A stretch of 64,000 nt of DNA from WTHC01 sp965218725 (GCA_965218725.1 CBDCLO010000002.1:682001-746000); one strand, 5' to 3'; shown: positions 1-9,358, numbered from the stretch's first letter. Notes: generated from the letters alone by a model not told the origin. Numbers and translations are program-made.

Positions 1-675
1 ATCTATTGGATCAATTATGGTTACCGCGGTATTAAATTTTTTTGTTGTTTTTCCTATTATTGTATTGTGTTTTAATTTAGCAATAGAGTTTATTGTATTT
101 TGAAAATTTCCAAAATTATGTATCAAGACTTCTGAAACATAACCACTGAATCCTTGTTTTGCCATCTCTGATCCATACATCTCGTTATTCTTAAGAAATA
201 CTTTAAGTAACCTAACATCATTTTTCATTTTATCTGTAAGAGATTTTGACATAAACTTTGTATGAAATGTTGATCTATCTGCAGAACTTTTCCATTTACC
301 TAGTTTTACATCATAACATGGTACTACATTGATTTTTGTTTTTTTGATAGTTGCTTCTACATATGGATGCTCTGAATATCTTGTATGTGGACAAAATTTT
401 TTTAAAGAATTAAAACCAACTAATTTTGTTATATTTATAAATTCACTTCTAGTAGTAGTACTATCAAATTTTATAAAAATATCTATGTCAGCATCTGTTG
501 ATAGCCATGTTCCCTTTGCATATGATCCCCCAAATTCAACATTTGTTATTTGTTTATATTTCATAGTTTGATTTTTAACTAAATCAATTGCTTTATCTGC
601 AATTCTGCATTTTTCTAATGTGATTTTTTTTGATGGTATTGATAAGATAATTACTTTTTTGACTATATCATTCAT
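1..675 (-). CDS. cca: CCA-adding enzyme (archaeal class I tRNA nucleotidyltransferase), 3' part cut by window edge
   Basis: Adds or repairs the CCA end of tRNAs. I translated the minus strand from ATG at 675. It stays open for 225 codons to the window edge, so the C-terminus is missing. Seen: nucleotidyltransferase signature GGSYAKGTW at about residues 49-57 followed by DADIDIF (metal-binding Asp residues 61-65), then RYSEHPYVEA, INVVPCYDVK and an SADRSTFHTKF stretch typical of the archaeal enzyme. The start overlaps the stop of the upstream 2'-5' RNA ligase-like gene (ATGA), which suggests translational coupling. RNase Z, the preceding step in tRNA 3' maturation, lies nearby at 2560-3459. 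Identification is firm; only completeness is unknown. Confidence 0.95.
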   Translation of the reverse strand, partial: MNDIVKKVIILSIPSKKITLEKCRIADKAIDLVKNQTMKYKQITNVEFGGSYAKGTWLSTDADIDIFIKFDSTTTRSEFINITKLVGFNSLKKFCPHTRYSEHPYVEATIKKTKINVVPCYDVKLGKWKSSADRSTFHTKFMSKSLTDKMKNDVRLLKVFLKNNEMYGSEMAKQGFSGYVSEVLIHNFGNFQNTINSIAKLKHNTIIGKTTKKFNTAVTIIDPID

Positions 676-1197
676 AATTTTGCATTTAATGCTTGTAAGT
701 TTGTGCATACTGACCCATATCTAGTTATTTTACGTGACTTGAATTTTATTTCTGGGACTAGCTGTTTTCCTAATTCATAAGATCCAGAACTGTGTACTTT
801 TTTTATGTAATCATCTGCTTTTTTAACTCTAAACATGGTTACGTGCGGACTTAAATGTTTTCTATCTGATATATTCCATTGGGGCATATCAATTATTTTG
901 TTTCTAATGTTAAGTACTATATTATTTGATATACCGTCAGTTTTAATCCAAATCATACTTGAATCATATTTTGTGAATGAATCAACTATGAAATTTAAAC
1001 AAAAACTCCTAAAACTAATTTTCTGTAAAGTCTCTTTTATTTTATATGATTTAATATCAGTCATATCTCCAAAAAATAATACCGTGAGATGTAAGTCATA
1101 TGAATCAGATCTTTTTATATATATGAACCTCTTTTGTATTTTTTTAATATTTCCTATTATATCGTCCGTTAATTTCCATAGCTATGAATATTCTCAT
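672..1197 (-). pseudogene. thpR: 2'-5' RNA ligase / cyclic phosphodiesterase family (ThpR/LigT), frameshifted near the N-terminus
   Basis: The family has two HxT motifs that bind 2',3'-cyclic phosphate. Both are present on the minus strand: HLTVLFFG just upstream of position 1064 and HVTMFRV near 840. The longest ATG-started frame begins at 1064, after the first motif, so it cannot be the real start. Reading upstream gives TDDIIGNIKKIQKRFI in the same frame with no usable start before a stop at 1184-1182. A typical LigT N-terminus, MRIFIAMEI, sits in another frame starting at ATG 1197. Joining them needs one base skipped at about 1168-1172. This is either a one-base insertion, a sequencing error or a true pseudogene. 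The 3' end overlaps cca by ATGA. The family assignment is good; whether it makes protein is open. Confidence 0.75.
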
Positions 1198-1223
1198 ATA
1201 TACTACGCGACTAATCACAATTA

Positions 1224-1231
1224 TTTATAAA
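1224..1231. promoter_or_regulatory. Shared TATA-like box between divergent thpR and the UPF0200 kinase
   Basis: TTTATAAA is almost palindromic. Its centre is about 31 bases from the thpR ATG on the minus strand and about 36 bases from the TTG of the plus-strand kinase. That spacing fits archaeal promoters with little or no leader on both sides. Use in both directions is inference. Confidence 0.4.
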
Positions 1232-1262
1232 CTTCATATTATATCAACTACATTAATTAAAT

Positions 1263-1808
1263 TTGGAAAAACTGATAGTATGCATAACTGGTATGCCTGG
1301 TGCTGGTAAATCTACCATTGCAAACGGTTTAAAACTAAAAGGATTTTATGTCATTAATATGGGTAATATTGTAAGAGAAATAGCAAAAAAAAACAGTATA
1401 ATCCCTACGTTGCATAACTTGGGCACCATCATGTATAATATTAGAAAACAACACGGTACAGGAGTAATAGCTAATATTATAAAAAAAAAAATTGTTGGCT
1501 GTACTTCTAACGTTATAATCATAGATGGTGTGAGATCTACTGATGAATTTGAAATACTAAAAAAATTTGGTAATGCCAAGATTTTATCGATTCATGCATC
1601 TACTAATAGACGCTATAGACTTTTATCAAAACGCAAACGATCTGATGATCCTAAAACCAAAAAATGTTTTAATGATCGTGACATGAAGGAAATTAGAGTT
1701 GGCATAAGTACGCTTATTACATTATCTGATGAAAATATATCTAACAACAATTTAACAATTCAAGAGTTAATTGATTCGTCTTATAGAACAATCAAAAATT
1801 GGTTATAA
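1263..1808 (+). CDS. UPF0200-family P-loop kinase (dephospho-CoA kinase-like fold)
   Basis: A 181-residue soluble protein starting at TTG. Seen: Walker A GMPGAGKS at residues 10-17, then NMGNIVRE, NLGTIMYNIRKQHGTGVIA and VIIIDGVRSTDEFE, the signature order of the archaeal UPF0200 family, which is related to adenylate and dephospho-CoA kinases. The arginine-rich lid region (RRYRLLSKRKRSDDP) follows. The stop directly abuts the ATG of the UPF0201 gene, a pairing I recall as common in archaea. The substrate is not established for the family, so I give no gene symbol. Not DUF359, the GTP-dependent archaeal dephospho-CoA kinase. Confidence 0.88.
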   Translation: MEKLIVCITGMPGAGKSTIANGLKLKGFYVINMGNIVREIAKKNSIIPTLHNLGTIMYNIRKQHGTGVIANIIKKKIVGCTSNVIIIDGVRSTDEFEILKKFGNAKILSIHASTNRRYRLLSKRKRSDDPKTKKCFNDRDMKEIRVGISTLITLSDENISNNNLTIQELIDSSYRTIKNWL

Positions 1809-2201
1809 ATGCAAATTCCTAAACTTGAATGTGTTATAAGTATTGATTGTAGGATTAATTATACTGAAGATCCACAAAAAGTTAGGCATGCCATTTCTAA
1901 CATTTTTTTAGATGTTGATATAGTAACAAATAGACATTCTGTACATGCAACTTCAAAAAAACTAGATTCTCTAGTAAAAATATATGACGCTATACATATT
2001 CATAAAACACAAAAAACATATTTTAGAATACTGCATAGTAATTTATTAGACTATTCAACATGGTTTTATTTAAATAAACAAGCTGCATTTGTTAATTATG
2101 TTGCATTATGTGATAATAGCGATGAATCTCCATTAGGTCCAATTAAAGCTAGAATAGAATCAATAAATATAGAACAAATTGTCAGATGGCTGATATCATA
2201 A
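1809..2201 (+). CDS. UPF0201 family protein (probable RNA-binding)
   Basis: A 130-residue protein whose ATG follows the TAA of the UPF0200 gene with no gap, so the two are co-transcribed. The opening (VISIDCRINYTEDPQKVRHAI.NIF), the internal LRI-like HIHKTQKTYFRIL and the C-terminal NSDESPLGPIKARI match the archaeal UPF0201 family (PF01877). The fold is RNA-binding-like but no reaction is known. There are no membrane segments. Confidence 0.88.
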   Translation: MQIPKLECVISIDCRINYTEDPQKVRHAISNIFLDVDIVTNRHSVHATSKKLDSLVKIYDAIHIHKTQKTYFRILHSNLLDYSTWFYLNKQAAFVNYVALCDNSDESPLGPIKARIESINIEQIVRWLIS

Positions 2202-2237
2202 AATATTACTTTGTATACATATTCATTTTAAGATTTA

Positions 2238-2486
2238 TCAATCTACAAAACTAATTCTAAATAATTCTATTCTGTATTCTGTTTTTTTTACTGTACTATT
2301 TATTATATCATCAATTTTAATATAATCATGGATGTGGTTTTCAATATTACTAATTTTGTGCATATGATTATTATCAATTAAGCTATTAAGATATATATGG
2401 CTATTTTCTGATACTATTTTTGTATCATATGGCACAACCAGTATAACTATTATAATTATTGTCATAATAATCAAGAGTTTTATCAT
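2238..2486 (-). CDS. Small hypothetical membrane-anchored or secreted protein
   Basis: 82 residues. An N-terminal hydrophobic stretch (MIKLLIIMTIIIIVILVV) looks like an uncleaved signal anchor. The rest is polar, with several His and Asn residues and no motif I recognise. It sits convergent with UPF0201 and upstream of nothing in particular, with an A/T-rich stretch before its start that could hold a TATA box. In so AT-rich a genome a frame of this length can occur by chance, so I hold it at moderate confidence. Confidence 0.45.
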   Translation of the reverse strand: MIKLLIIMTIIIIVILVVPYDTKIVSENSHIYLNSLIDNNHMHKISNIENHIHDYIKIDDIINSTVKKTEYRIELFRISFVD

Positions 2487-2559
2487 TATTATGATATTTA
2501 ATAAAAAAATATAAAAATTGAGGTGGTCTTAACACATATTAATTTTTTTAACTTATGTT

Positions 2560-3459
2560 TTATTCTACTAAAATCTCCAAGAGATCCTTTGCTACTATAA
2601 CAGATTTATGTGTTTTTTTTGCTTCATCCATAAATATTGTTTCATTAGTATGTCTTGTTGAAAAATGAGTTAAAATCAAATTTGCAACATTTGCTTTCTT
2701 AGCAAGATTAGCAGCTTCTTTTGCAGTAGAGTGTTTTGTTTTTATTGCTTTGTCTTTCATACCATGTAAAAAAGTAGAATCAAAACTAAGATAATCGCAA
2801 TCGTTAAAAAATAATTCAAGTTTTTTAGTAGGTCTAGTGTCGCCAGATATTCCTATAGTCTTTCCGCGTATTTTTTTGCCTATTACATATGATGGTAATA
2901 TAATTTTATTCCCAATACTGACTTTTTTGCCAATCTGTAAATGTTTCCACATTACACCTTTTGGTATTCCCAAAGATTTAGCTTTTTCTGGAATAAATTT
3001 ACCAGGCCTATCTTTTTCTTTTAACATGTATGAAAATGAAGTAACTGAATGTTTTGCTTTACAAGAATAGATGCGATACTTCTTTTCATCCACAATTAAT
3101 CCCTCACTTACAATAGTAATGAAAACAGGATATGATAAATTAAAATTAAGTATTTTCATATTTTCTATAATAAAATCAACTATTCCATCAGGGCCATAGA
3201 TCTCTATTGGTCTAGATCTTTGTTGTATTGACATTGTTTGTAGTAATCCTAAAATTCCAATACAGTGATCCCCATGCAAATGTGTAATAAATATTTTCAT
3301 TTCTTTGTTCCATTTTAGGCCAGATTTAAAGTATGTCAGCTGTGCTCCTTCTCCAACATCAAACATAAAGATATTGTTTTCCATCTCTATACAAATACAT
3401 GTTAAATTACGTCTGGCTGTAGGCCTAGCTGCTGATGTACCTAAGAATATAATCTTCAA
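2560..3459 (-). CDS. rnz: Ribonuclease Z (tRNA 3' endonuclease)
   Basis: Metallo-beta-lactamase-fold nuclease that removes tRNA 3' trailers before CCA addition. 299 residues, the usual size for the short form, starting at TTG directly after the prs stop. Seen: MKIIFLGTSAARPT opening, FDVGEGAQ, metal motif THLHGDH (His60, His62, Asp64, His65), GDTRPT, and a C-terminal KHSTAKEAANLAKKA / LTHFSTRH block. Prs and rnz form a tight minus-strand pair. Functionally linked to cca at the left edge. Confidence 0.96.
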   Translation of the reverse strand: MKIIFLGTSAARPTARRNLTCICIEMENNIFMFDVGEGAQLTYFKSGLKWNKEMKIFITHLHGDHCIGILGLLQTMSIQQRSRPIEIYGPDGIVDFIIENMKILNFNLSYPVFITIVSEGLIVDEKKYRIYSCKAKHSVTSFSYMLKEKDRPGKFIPEKAKSLGIPKGVMWKHLQIGKKVSIGNKIILPSYVIGKKIRGKTIGISGDTRPTKKLELFFNDCDYLSFDSTFLHGMKDKAIKTKHSTAKEAANLAKKANVANLILTHFSTRHTNETIFMDEAKKTHKSVIVAKDLLEILVE

Positions 3460-3460
3460 A

Positions 3461-4354
3461 TCAGCTTACTAACTTCTTTATATTTTTTGATATCAAACTT
3501 GATACATCCACTACTGATGTGCAACTTGGTACAGTATTTGTGCTTATTATTGATTCTACTCCAGAATTAATTATATTATCTTCAGCTTTTTCTACTAAAA
3601 TTGCATGAGTACATATTACAAAAATTTTTTTGCAGTTATTTTTTTTTAATAGTTGAACAGCCTTTATAATGCTATTTCCAGTTGTTATCATATCGTCTAC
3701 TAAAATTAAATCTTTTTTTGATACTTTATGTAATTTATTAGATTCAATCTCTATTGTTCCGTTTGCCCTATCTCTATTTTTTTTTAATACTATATAATCT
3801 GATTTAATTATATTTGCTAGTTCTTTGGTCCTTTTAATGCTTCCTATATCTGGTGATACAACTAGTGGATTTTGTAGCTGTAATTGTAGAATATATTTTG
3901 CTAATAGCGGAATAGCAGAAATATTCACTATTGGTATTTTAAATTTGCTTAACAAATATTCATTATGTATATCAACTACTATTATACTTGTAGTTCCTAT
4001 AGATTCCAGTAACTTAACAATTACATCGATTGTGACTATTTCACCTTCCAAAAACTTTTTGTCCTGTCTTGCATACCCCATATATGTAATAACAGCTACT
4101 ACATGAGAAGAATATTTTTTTGCTTCATATATTAATGATAACATTCTAATTAAATTAGAATCCACTGGAGGGCATATTGGATGTAAAACTATAATTTTTT
4201 TGGTTTTTTTTATTGAGTTGATTGTAATTTTTCCTTCCCCATCTGAAAAAATTTTTAATTTGTATACTACATTTTTTGATCCGATTTTTTTAGCGATTTT
4301 CTTTGCAAGATCCTTTGATTCATTGTTACATATTACAGTAAACTCATCCAACAA
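3461..4354 (-). CDS. prs: Ribose-phosphate pyrophosphokinase (PRPP synthetase)
   Basis: Makes PRPP from ribose 5-phosphate and ATP for purine, pyrimidine, NAD and amino-acid synthesis. 297 residues. Seen: FSDGEGKI, ITYMGYARQDKKF, VVSPDIGSIKRTKELANII, the catalytic flexible-loop region KKNRDRANGTIEI, and the PRPP-binding loop LVDDMITTGNSI. The short archaeal length fits. One base separates its stop from the rnz start, so they are co-transcribed. Confidence 0.95.
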   Translation of the reverse strand: MLDEFTVICNNESKDLAKKIAKKIGSKNVVYKLKIFSDGEGKITINSIKKTKKIIVLHPICPPVDSNLIRMLSLIYEAKKYSSHVVAVITYMGYARQDKKFLEGEIVTIDVIVKLLESIGTTSIIVVDIHNEYLLSKFKIPIVNISAIPLLAKYILQLQLQNPLVVSPDIGSIKRTKELANIIKSDYIVLKKNRDRANGTIEIESNKLHKVSKKDLILVDDMITTGNSIIKAVQLLKKNNCKKIFVICTHAILVEKAEDNIINSGVESIISTNTVPSCTSVVDVSSLISKNIKKLVS

Positions 4355-4392
4355 AATATCTATTCTTAGATGTTAATAAATAGATACCATCT

Positions 4393-6114
4393 TTAACCAT
4401 TATCAGGATTTTCTAAATCACCAATACCAAACTCTTTTAATATACTATTGCGTTTATCATCAAGTTTTGATATGTCGCTAGATTCTATTTTTTCGTTGCC
4501 TTGATAGATTGTTCGTATAGGCCACGGTATTCTAATATCGTACTTCTTGAATTCGTCAAATACTATTAAGTATATGCTGCTTTTAACTTTAAACTGCGTT
4601 CCATAATCCTTAACATATAAATACATGGTAAAATCCAATGATGATTCATTAAACTTATCAAATCTAATTATAGGCTGGTTTATATCACCAGCATCCTTAT
4701 CGCAACCACAACTTTGTCTGTTTTCATTCACATATGGACATCTATTTTGTCTTATTAGGTGAACACTTTTTTCATCTCTGATCTCTATCATAGCTCGTTT
4801 TCCAATTTTCATTAATATTGCAGCAACATGTTTTGGATCATTCAAATATGACACTCCTATTTTTATAGCAACTGGAAATAGTTTTACATCATTTGTATAA
4901 TTGGTTATTTGGTTAGATACAAGATGTCTTGTTGGGACCACAGCTAGTGATTCATTCAGTGGGTGTCTTATATATGTAACACGCGGCGTAATTTTGTGCA
5001 CATATCCTCTGTATCCACTTTCTAATTTAATCATATTTCCTTCCTGGAGTACTTTATCTTTCCTAATTAAAATATATGCAAAATAGTTCTCCATTGTTTC
5101 TTTTAGTGCTAGTCCTATTCCTATACCTAGGCCACCTGTTGCTGTAGCTAAAACCACCAAATCTATTCCCCACCATGAGATGACAGCGATTACTGTTAAT
5201 ACAAAAATACCTATAGGCATCACCTGCTTCGCTGGTTTCGGAATACCCTTACTTATTTTTTTGTAGTAGCCTGGTGGCTTTGCACCAGCAACTGTTGGTT
5301 CAAAACTATTAAGCCTCTTTTGTTCTTTCCATATGTCAACCTGGTATATTTCTTCTGGAATATTTCCTGGTTTTAATTTATTACCAGATTTATTATTACC
5401 AGTTATACAATCATCATAATACTTCAAATATTTTATACTCTCGAATTCATTCCATTTTTTAAATGGATTTTTAACTAATTTACTGTATTCACCTATCTGC
5501 AAACCTTTTGAAGTACGAAATTTTTGTAGGATTTTTTTTCCTTCGTTTGTTTGTAAATAATTCTTGAATTGTTTAGTAGTCATATCATCAGGAGTTGTTT
5601 TAGGTGGTGTCCATTTAAATAGGCTATAAAAAAACTCATTATCATCCACAAAACCATGCAGATTTTTCCATATTTCAAAATCATTTAGTTCTTGTAGTAA
5701 TTTTTCGTGTTTATCTAAAATAATTGGAATAAGTTGTGAGATTGTATATCCGACAATTATTATATTTAAAGTATTAAGAATTTTTGCAAAAGTTTTTTGT
5801 GGTGTTATTATCTCATTTAGTTTACCGTCTTCTCTAAACAGTTCAAAAATTTGAATATAAATATTGATTGATGAAACTAGTACTATTGCAAAGAATGGTA
5901 GTAATGCTAGTCTTATAAATTTAGCAAGGTGTGGTTTTGTATAATTAAATTTTTGTGATTGGATCCATCTAGCGAATTTACGATATATAGTCATAATTGT
6001 TATTATACCAACTACTAAAATTATAAATGCTATCTGAAGAGATAATGAAGAAGTAAATAACTGAAAAACAACCCCAAACTGTCCGCCAGCTATATCAGTA
6101 ATCTCATCAACCAT
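4393..6114 (-). CDS. Mechanosensitive ion channel, MscS family, with large cytoplasmic insertion
   Basis: 573 residues. Three hydrophobic segments occur in the first third (about 20-45, 65-90, 110-130). A hydrophilic stretch follows from roughly 140 to 285 that is unusual for MscS. Then come two more membrane helices at about 295-345 leading into the glycine-rich pore helix and MscS beta domain (GLGIGIGLALKETMENYFAYI, DKVLQEGNMIKLESGYRGYVHKITPRVTYIRHP). The C-terminal domain carries a Cys cluster (CPYVNENRQSCGC) that I cannot assign. Osmotic safety valve by family. Ends about 40 bases downstream of the prs start. Confidence 0.9.
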   Translation of the reverse strand: MVDEITDIAGGQFGVVFQLFTSSLSLQIAFIILVVGIITIMTIYRKFARWIQSQKFNYTKPHLAKFIRLALLPFFAIVLVSSINIYIQIFELFREDGKLNEIITPQKTFAKILNTLNIIIVGYTISQLIPIILDKHEKLLQELNDFEIWKNLHGFVDDNEFFYSLFKWTPPKTTPDDMTTKQFKNYLQTNEGKKILQKFRTSKGLQIGEYSKLVKNPFKKWNEFESIKYLKYYDDCITGNNKSGNKLKPGNIPEEIYQVDIWKEQKRLNSFEPTVAGAKPPGYYKKISKGIPKPAKQVMPIGIFVLTVIAVISWWGIDLVVLATATGGLGIGIGLALKETMENYFAYILIRKDKVLQEGNMIKLESGYRGYVHKITPRVTYIRHPLNESLAVVPTRHLVSNQITNYTNDVKLFPVAIKIGVSYLNDPKHVAAILMKIGKRAMIEIRDEKSVHLIRQNRCPYVNENRQSCGCDKDAGDINQPIIRFDKFNESSLDFTMYLYVKDYGTQFKVKSSIYLIVFDEFKKYDIRIPWPIRTIYQGNEKIESSDISKLDDKRNSILKEFGIGDLENPDNG

Positions 6115-6246
6115 TTAAGATATATCTATACAAAGATTGTAATGATTAAGCTATTTTGTCAGTAGTTGTTACCATACTTATAAAAACTTTTTATGCACAT
6201 GACTTGTGGGTATTAACACTTAACAATAACAAAAATTAAAATATGT

Positions 6247-7581
6247 GTGATGCTAAATAATGAAAAAACTATTTTTAATGAAGACCACTCTTATAAGATT
6301 ATTACTTACACACTAAATAATTTTCGTAGAATCCCACAAATTGAAAAAATTGATGATAAAAAACAATTTGAAATTGAAGTTGTTGGGAATGTGTTTCCAT
6401 TTAAAACAAATAATTATGTTGTAGACCAGTTAATTAATTGGAACGACGTCCCCGACGATCCTATGTTTATACTAACTTTTCCACAAAAAAACATGTTATT
6501 TCCAAAACACTACAAAAAAATGGAGTTTGCGTTAGAACACTATTCTGACAAAAGAGAAATTATGGACACTGCTAATGATATTAGAATGCAATTGAATCCT
6601 CATCCTGCAGGACAACTAGAACTAAATATTCCAACATTAAAGGATGGTACAAAGTTATTAGGAATGCAGCATAAATATAAAGAAACATGTCTTTTCTTTC
6701 CTAGTCAGGGTCAGACATGTCATGCATATTGTACATTTTGTTTTAGGTGGCCACAATTTATTGGATTAGATGAATTAAAATTTGCTATGAAAGAAAGTGA
6801 GTACTTAATTCAATATTTGATCGAACATCCAGAAATAACAGATGTATTGTTCACAGGAGGTGACCCGATGATAATGAATGCAAGAATATTTTCAACATAC
6901 ATTGATTCTATTTTAAATTCTAATGTTCCTAATCTTAAAACAATTAGAATAGGGACTAAGGCGCTGTCGTATTGGCCATATAAATTTCTAACAGATAATG
7001 ATGCAAATGATACATTGAGAATTTTTGAAAAAATAATAGACAACGGGGTAAATGTAGCATTTATGGCTCATTTTAATCATTTTGTTGAACTTTCAACTAA
7101 TGTAGTAAAGAACGCTATTAAAAAAATACTAAGAACAGGTACTCAAATACGAACACAGTCTCCACTTTTGTCACATATTAATGATAGCTCAGATATCTGG
7201 ATCAAAATGTGGAATATACAAGTTCAACTTGGTTGTATTCCATATTATATGTTTGTGGTTAGAGATACAGGCGCACAACATTATTTTGGTATTCCACTAG
7301 TCAAGGCATATAATATTTTTAGAAATGCATATAAGCATGTAAGCGGTATCTCTAAAACTGTTAGGGGACCAAGTATGTCAGCTACACCAGGAAAAATACT
7401 AGTAGATGGTATAGTAACAATAAATAATGAGAAATTAATTGTACTTAAATTTATTCAAGGAAGAAATCCAGATTGGACACAAAAACCATTTTATGCCAAA
7501 TACGATGAGAATGCTTTATGGATAAATGATCTTAAACCAGCTTTTGAAAAAAAATTCTTTTTTGAAAATGGTAACATATGA
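6247..7581 (+). CDS. Lysine 2,3-aminomutase-like radical SAM enzyme with altered substrate site
   Basis: 444 residues. GTG start, with an ATG as the next codon. Radical SAM Cys triad CHAYCTFC (Cys158, 162, 165), SAM-binding LFTGGDP, and the aminomutase C-terminal region. By hand alignment to clostridial KamA, Asp293 is conserved (Asp340 in VVRDTGAQHYF) and the PLP lysine is conserved (Lys383 in TPGKI). The second substrate-binding Asp (Asp330) is Ser376. That makes a plain lysine 2,3-aminomutase doubtful. A beta-amino acid or other amino-acid mutase is more likely. Beta-lysine derivatives are compatible solutes in some archaea, but no acetyltransferase is adjacent. Confidence 0.85.
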   Translation: MMLNNEKTIFNEDHSYKIITYTLNNFRRIPQIEKIDDKKQFEIEVVGNVFPFKTNNYVVDQLINWNDVPDDPMFILTFPQKNMLFPKHYKKMEFALEHYSDKREIMDTANDIRMQLNPHPAGQLELNIPTLKDGTKLLGMQHKYKETCLFFPSQGQTCHAYCTFCFRWPQFIGLDELKFAMKESEYLIQYLIEHPEITDVLFTGGDPMIMNARIFSTYIDSILNSNVPNLKTIRIGTKALSYWPYKFLTDNDANDTLRIFEKIIDNGVNVAFMAHFNHFVELSTNVVKNAIKKILRTGTQIRTQSPLLSHINDSSDIWIKMWNIQVQLGCIPYYMFVVRDTGAQHYFGIPLVKAYNIFRNAYKHVSGISKTVRGPSMSATPGKILVDGIVTINNEKLIVLKFIQGRNPDWTQKPFYAKYDENALWINDLKPAFEKKFFFENGNI

Positions 7582-7665
7582 AAAAGTCTGTTTGTTTGTG
7601 TTTTATACAACAACATCCATAAAACCGTTGATTCATAAATGCCGTGGTGTTATAACTAGTAACAA

Positions 7666-8586
7666 TTGGTTGATATGATAGAATCTAATATTAAAAAGGA
7701 TAGATGTGTACGCTGTGCAAGCAATAAGGTTGTCACAGACAATGAATCAGGTGAAATGTTCTGCTCAAAATGTGGTTTTGTGTTGTCAGAGAAATTACAA
7801 GAATCTGGTCCTGAATGGAGATCATTCACACAAGATGAACATGGAGATAGGGCACGTGCTGGGGCGCCTACTTCTTTAGCAATGCACGATATGGGACTAG
7901 CAACAATAATTAATCCTGCGAATAGAGACGCTTCAGGTAGACCATTAACATCATCTATGAAAAGCACTATTGAACGCCTTAGAACATGGGATAGTAGAAG
8001 CCAAGTACATGAACCAGTAGATAGAAACTTTAGACAAGCGTTTAGTGAGCTTAATAGATTAAAAGATAAACTTGCTATTTCTGAAGCAGTTATAGAAAAA
8101 GCTGCATACATATATAGAAAAGCGTTGGATAAAGGACTAGTACGTGGTAGATCCATTCCAGCATTGATGGCATCTTCATTATATGCAGCCTGTCGTGATA
8201 CTGCGACTCCACGAAACCTCAAAGACATTGAAATTGCTGCTAACATAAAACGTAAAGATGTTGCAAGATGTTATAGACTGCTTCTGAAGGAACTGGATCT
8301 TAGAATGCCTGTTACTAGTTCTGTACAATGCGTTGCTAGAATTGCAAGTAGAATTGGAATAGCTGAAAAGACGAGAAGATTTGCTATTAAGGTACTAAAA
8401 AATGCACAAGAGAATGAAGTTTCAGCAGGTAAGGATCCAATGGGACTAGCTGCAGCCGCTTTGTATTTATCGTGTGTTAAAACAGGTGAAGATAAAACAC
8501 AGCGAGATATCGCTGAAGCAGCTAATGTTACAGAGGTAACAATACGTAATAGATACAAAGGATTAAAAGACTCATTAAAAACATAG
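7666..8586 (+). CDS. tfb: Transcription initiation factor B (TFB)
   Basis: Bridges TBP-bound promoter DNA and RNA polymerase. 306 residues from TTG 7666 (an internal ATG at residue 4 is possible). Zinc ribbon Cys14, Cys17, Cys33, Cys36; the B-reader region GPEWRSFTQDE; then two cyclin folds (about 105-195 and 205-300) with the AASLYAACR-type and AAALYLSCVKTGEDKTQRDIAEAANVTEVTIRNRYK helix-turn-helix repeats. Thaumarchaea carry multiple TFBs; which one this is cannot be told here. Monocistronic by spacing. Confidence 0.97.
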   Translation: MVDMIESNIKKDRCVRCASNKVVTDNESGEMFCSKCGFVLSEKLQESGPEWRSFTQDEHGDRARAGAPTSLAMHDMGLATIINPANRDASGRPLTSSMKSTIERLRTWDSRSQVHEPVDRNFRQAFSELNRLKDKLAISEAVIEKAAYIYRKALDKGLVRGRSIPALMASSLYAACRDTATPRNLKDIEIAANIKRKDVARCYRLLLKELDLRMPVTSSVQCVARIASRIGIAEKTRRFAIKVLKNAQENEVSAGKDPMGLAAAALYLSCVKTGEDKTQRDIAEAANVTEVTIRNRYKGLKDSLKT

Positions 8587-8645
8587 TACTGAATTTACAC
8601 ATATAAAAAATGCAAACCACAACATAATTATTTGAAAAAAACATA

Positions 8646-9188
8646 TTGAATGCAACTGATGTATTGAGGAATGATCACGTAGAAATAAAAAGACTAGAAA
8701 AAATAATATCCAAATGTTCTAAATTACTGTATAGTGGTTATAATGTACCAATTGAAGACATAGAAAAAATCACCATGATAATTTCAGAATTTTTAGATGC
8801 AATACATTATCACAGAGAAGAAAATTCATATTTTGCATGTATTTCGAGCTATGGCTTATTAAATAATGAGATACATGCATTCTTAATTGAGCATGAATTT
8901 GGACGTAGAATAGCTCAAAAAATAGTGAACTATATAGAAAACTGGAAGAACGGCAAGAATGAATCTGAGCATATAGCAAGATTTATGAGGACGTATTCTA
9001 TTTACCTTACAGATCATCTGTCAAAAGAGAATACATTTTTTGATTTTGCTGAAAAAATATTATCCAAGGAAGAAGAACAGGCAATGCTTGAACAATTTCA
9101 AGCGGTTATGATAATAACAACTCAAATCAAAAAGATAATCAAAAGTATTGATCACTTGGAACGACAAAACTGGTTCAAAAATAAATAG
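8646..9188 (+). CDS. Hemerythrin-like (HHE) domain protein
   Basis: 180 residues from TTG. Helical-bundle protein with spaced His/Glu ligands expected of a non-heme di-iron site: RNDHVEIKRLE (His10), AIHYHREENSYF, IHAFLIEHEFGR, and LTDHLSKENTFF. The family binds O2, NO or iron; a role in oxygen or nitrosative sensing or iron handling would suit an ammonia oxidiser but is inference. It lies 59 bases after tfb, same strand. Confidence 0.85.
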   Translation: MNATDVLRNDHVEIKRLEKIISKCSKLLYSGYNVPIEDIEKITMIISEFLDAIHYHREENSYFACISSYGLLNNEIHAFLIEHEFGRRIAQKIVNYIENWKNGKNESEHIARFMRTYSIYLTDHLSKENTFFDFAEKILSKEEEQAMLEQFQAVMIITTQIKKIIKSIDHLERQNWFKNK

Positions 9189-9358
9189 CTTTTACATGAT
9201 TTATTTGAGATTTGATTATAGATGATTCAAATATTATATATACCAAATTAGTATCTAGACCATAAATCTAAACCATGCGTATCTGGATATATATTTTCTC
9301 TATACGATTTTGTATTACACTCTGATTGTTAAGAGTTTTTCCACACAATGGATATTTC

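Noticed and set aside
1160..1200. Programmed +1 frameshifting in thpR
   Set aside because: No rare-codon or stop-codon shift signal at the junction, unlike the NUDIX case; mutation or sequence error is simpler.
835..1230. 131-codon plus-strand frame
   Set aside because: Opposite the thpR gene, whose two HxT motifs on the minus strand explain the region better.
7656..8246. 196-codon open frame on the minus strand
   Set aside because: Antisense to TFB, whose zinc ribbon and cyclin repeats are unmistakable. The antisense product is low complexity with no domain.
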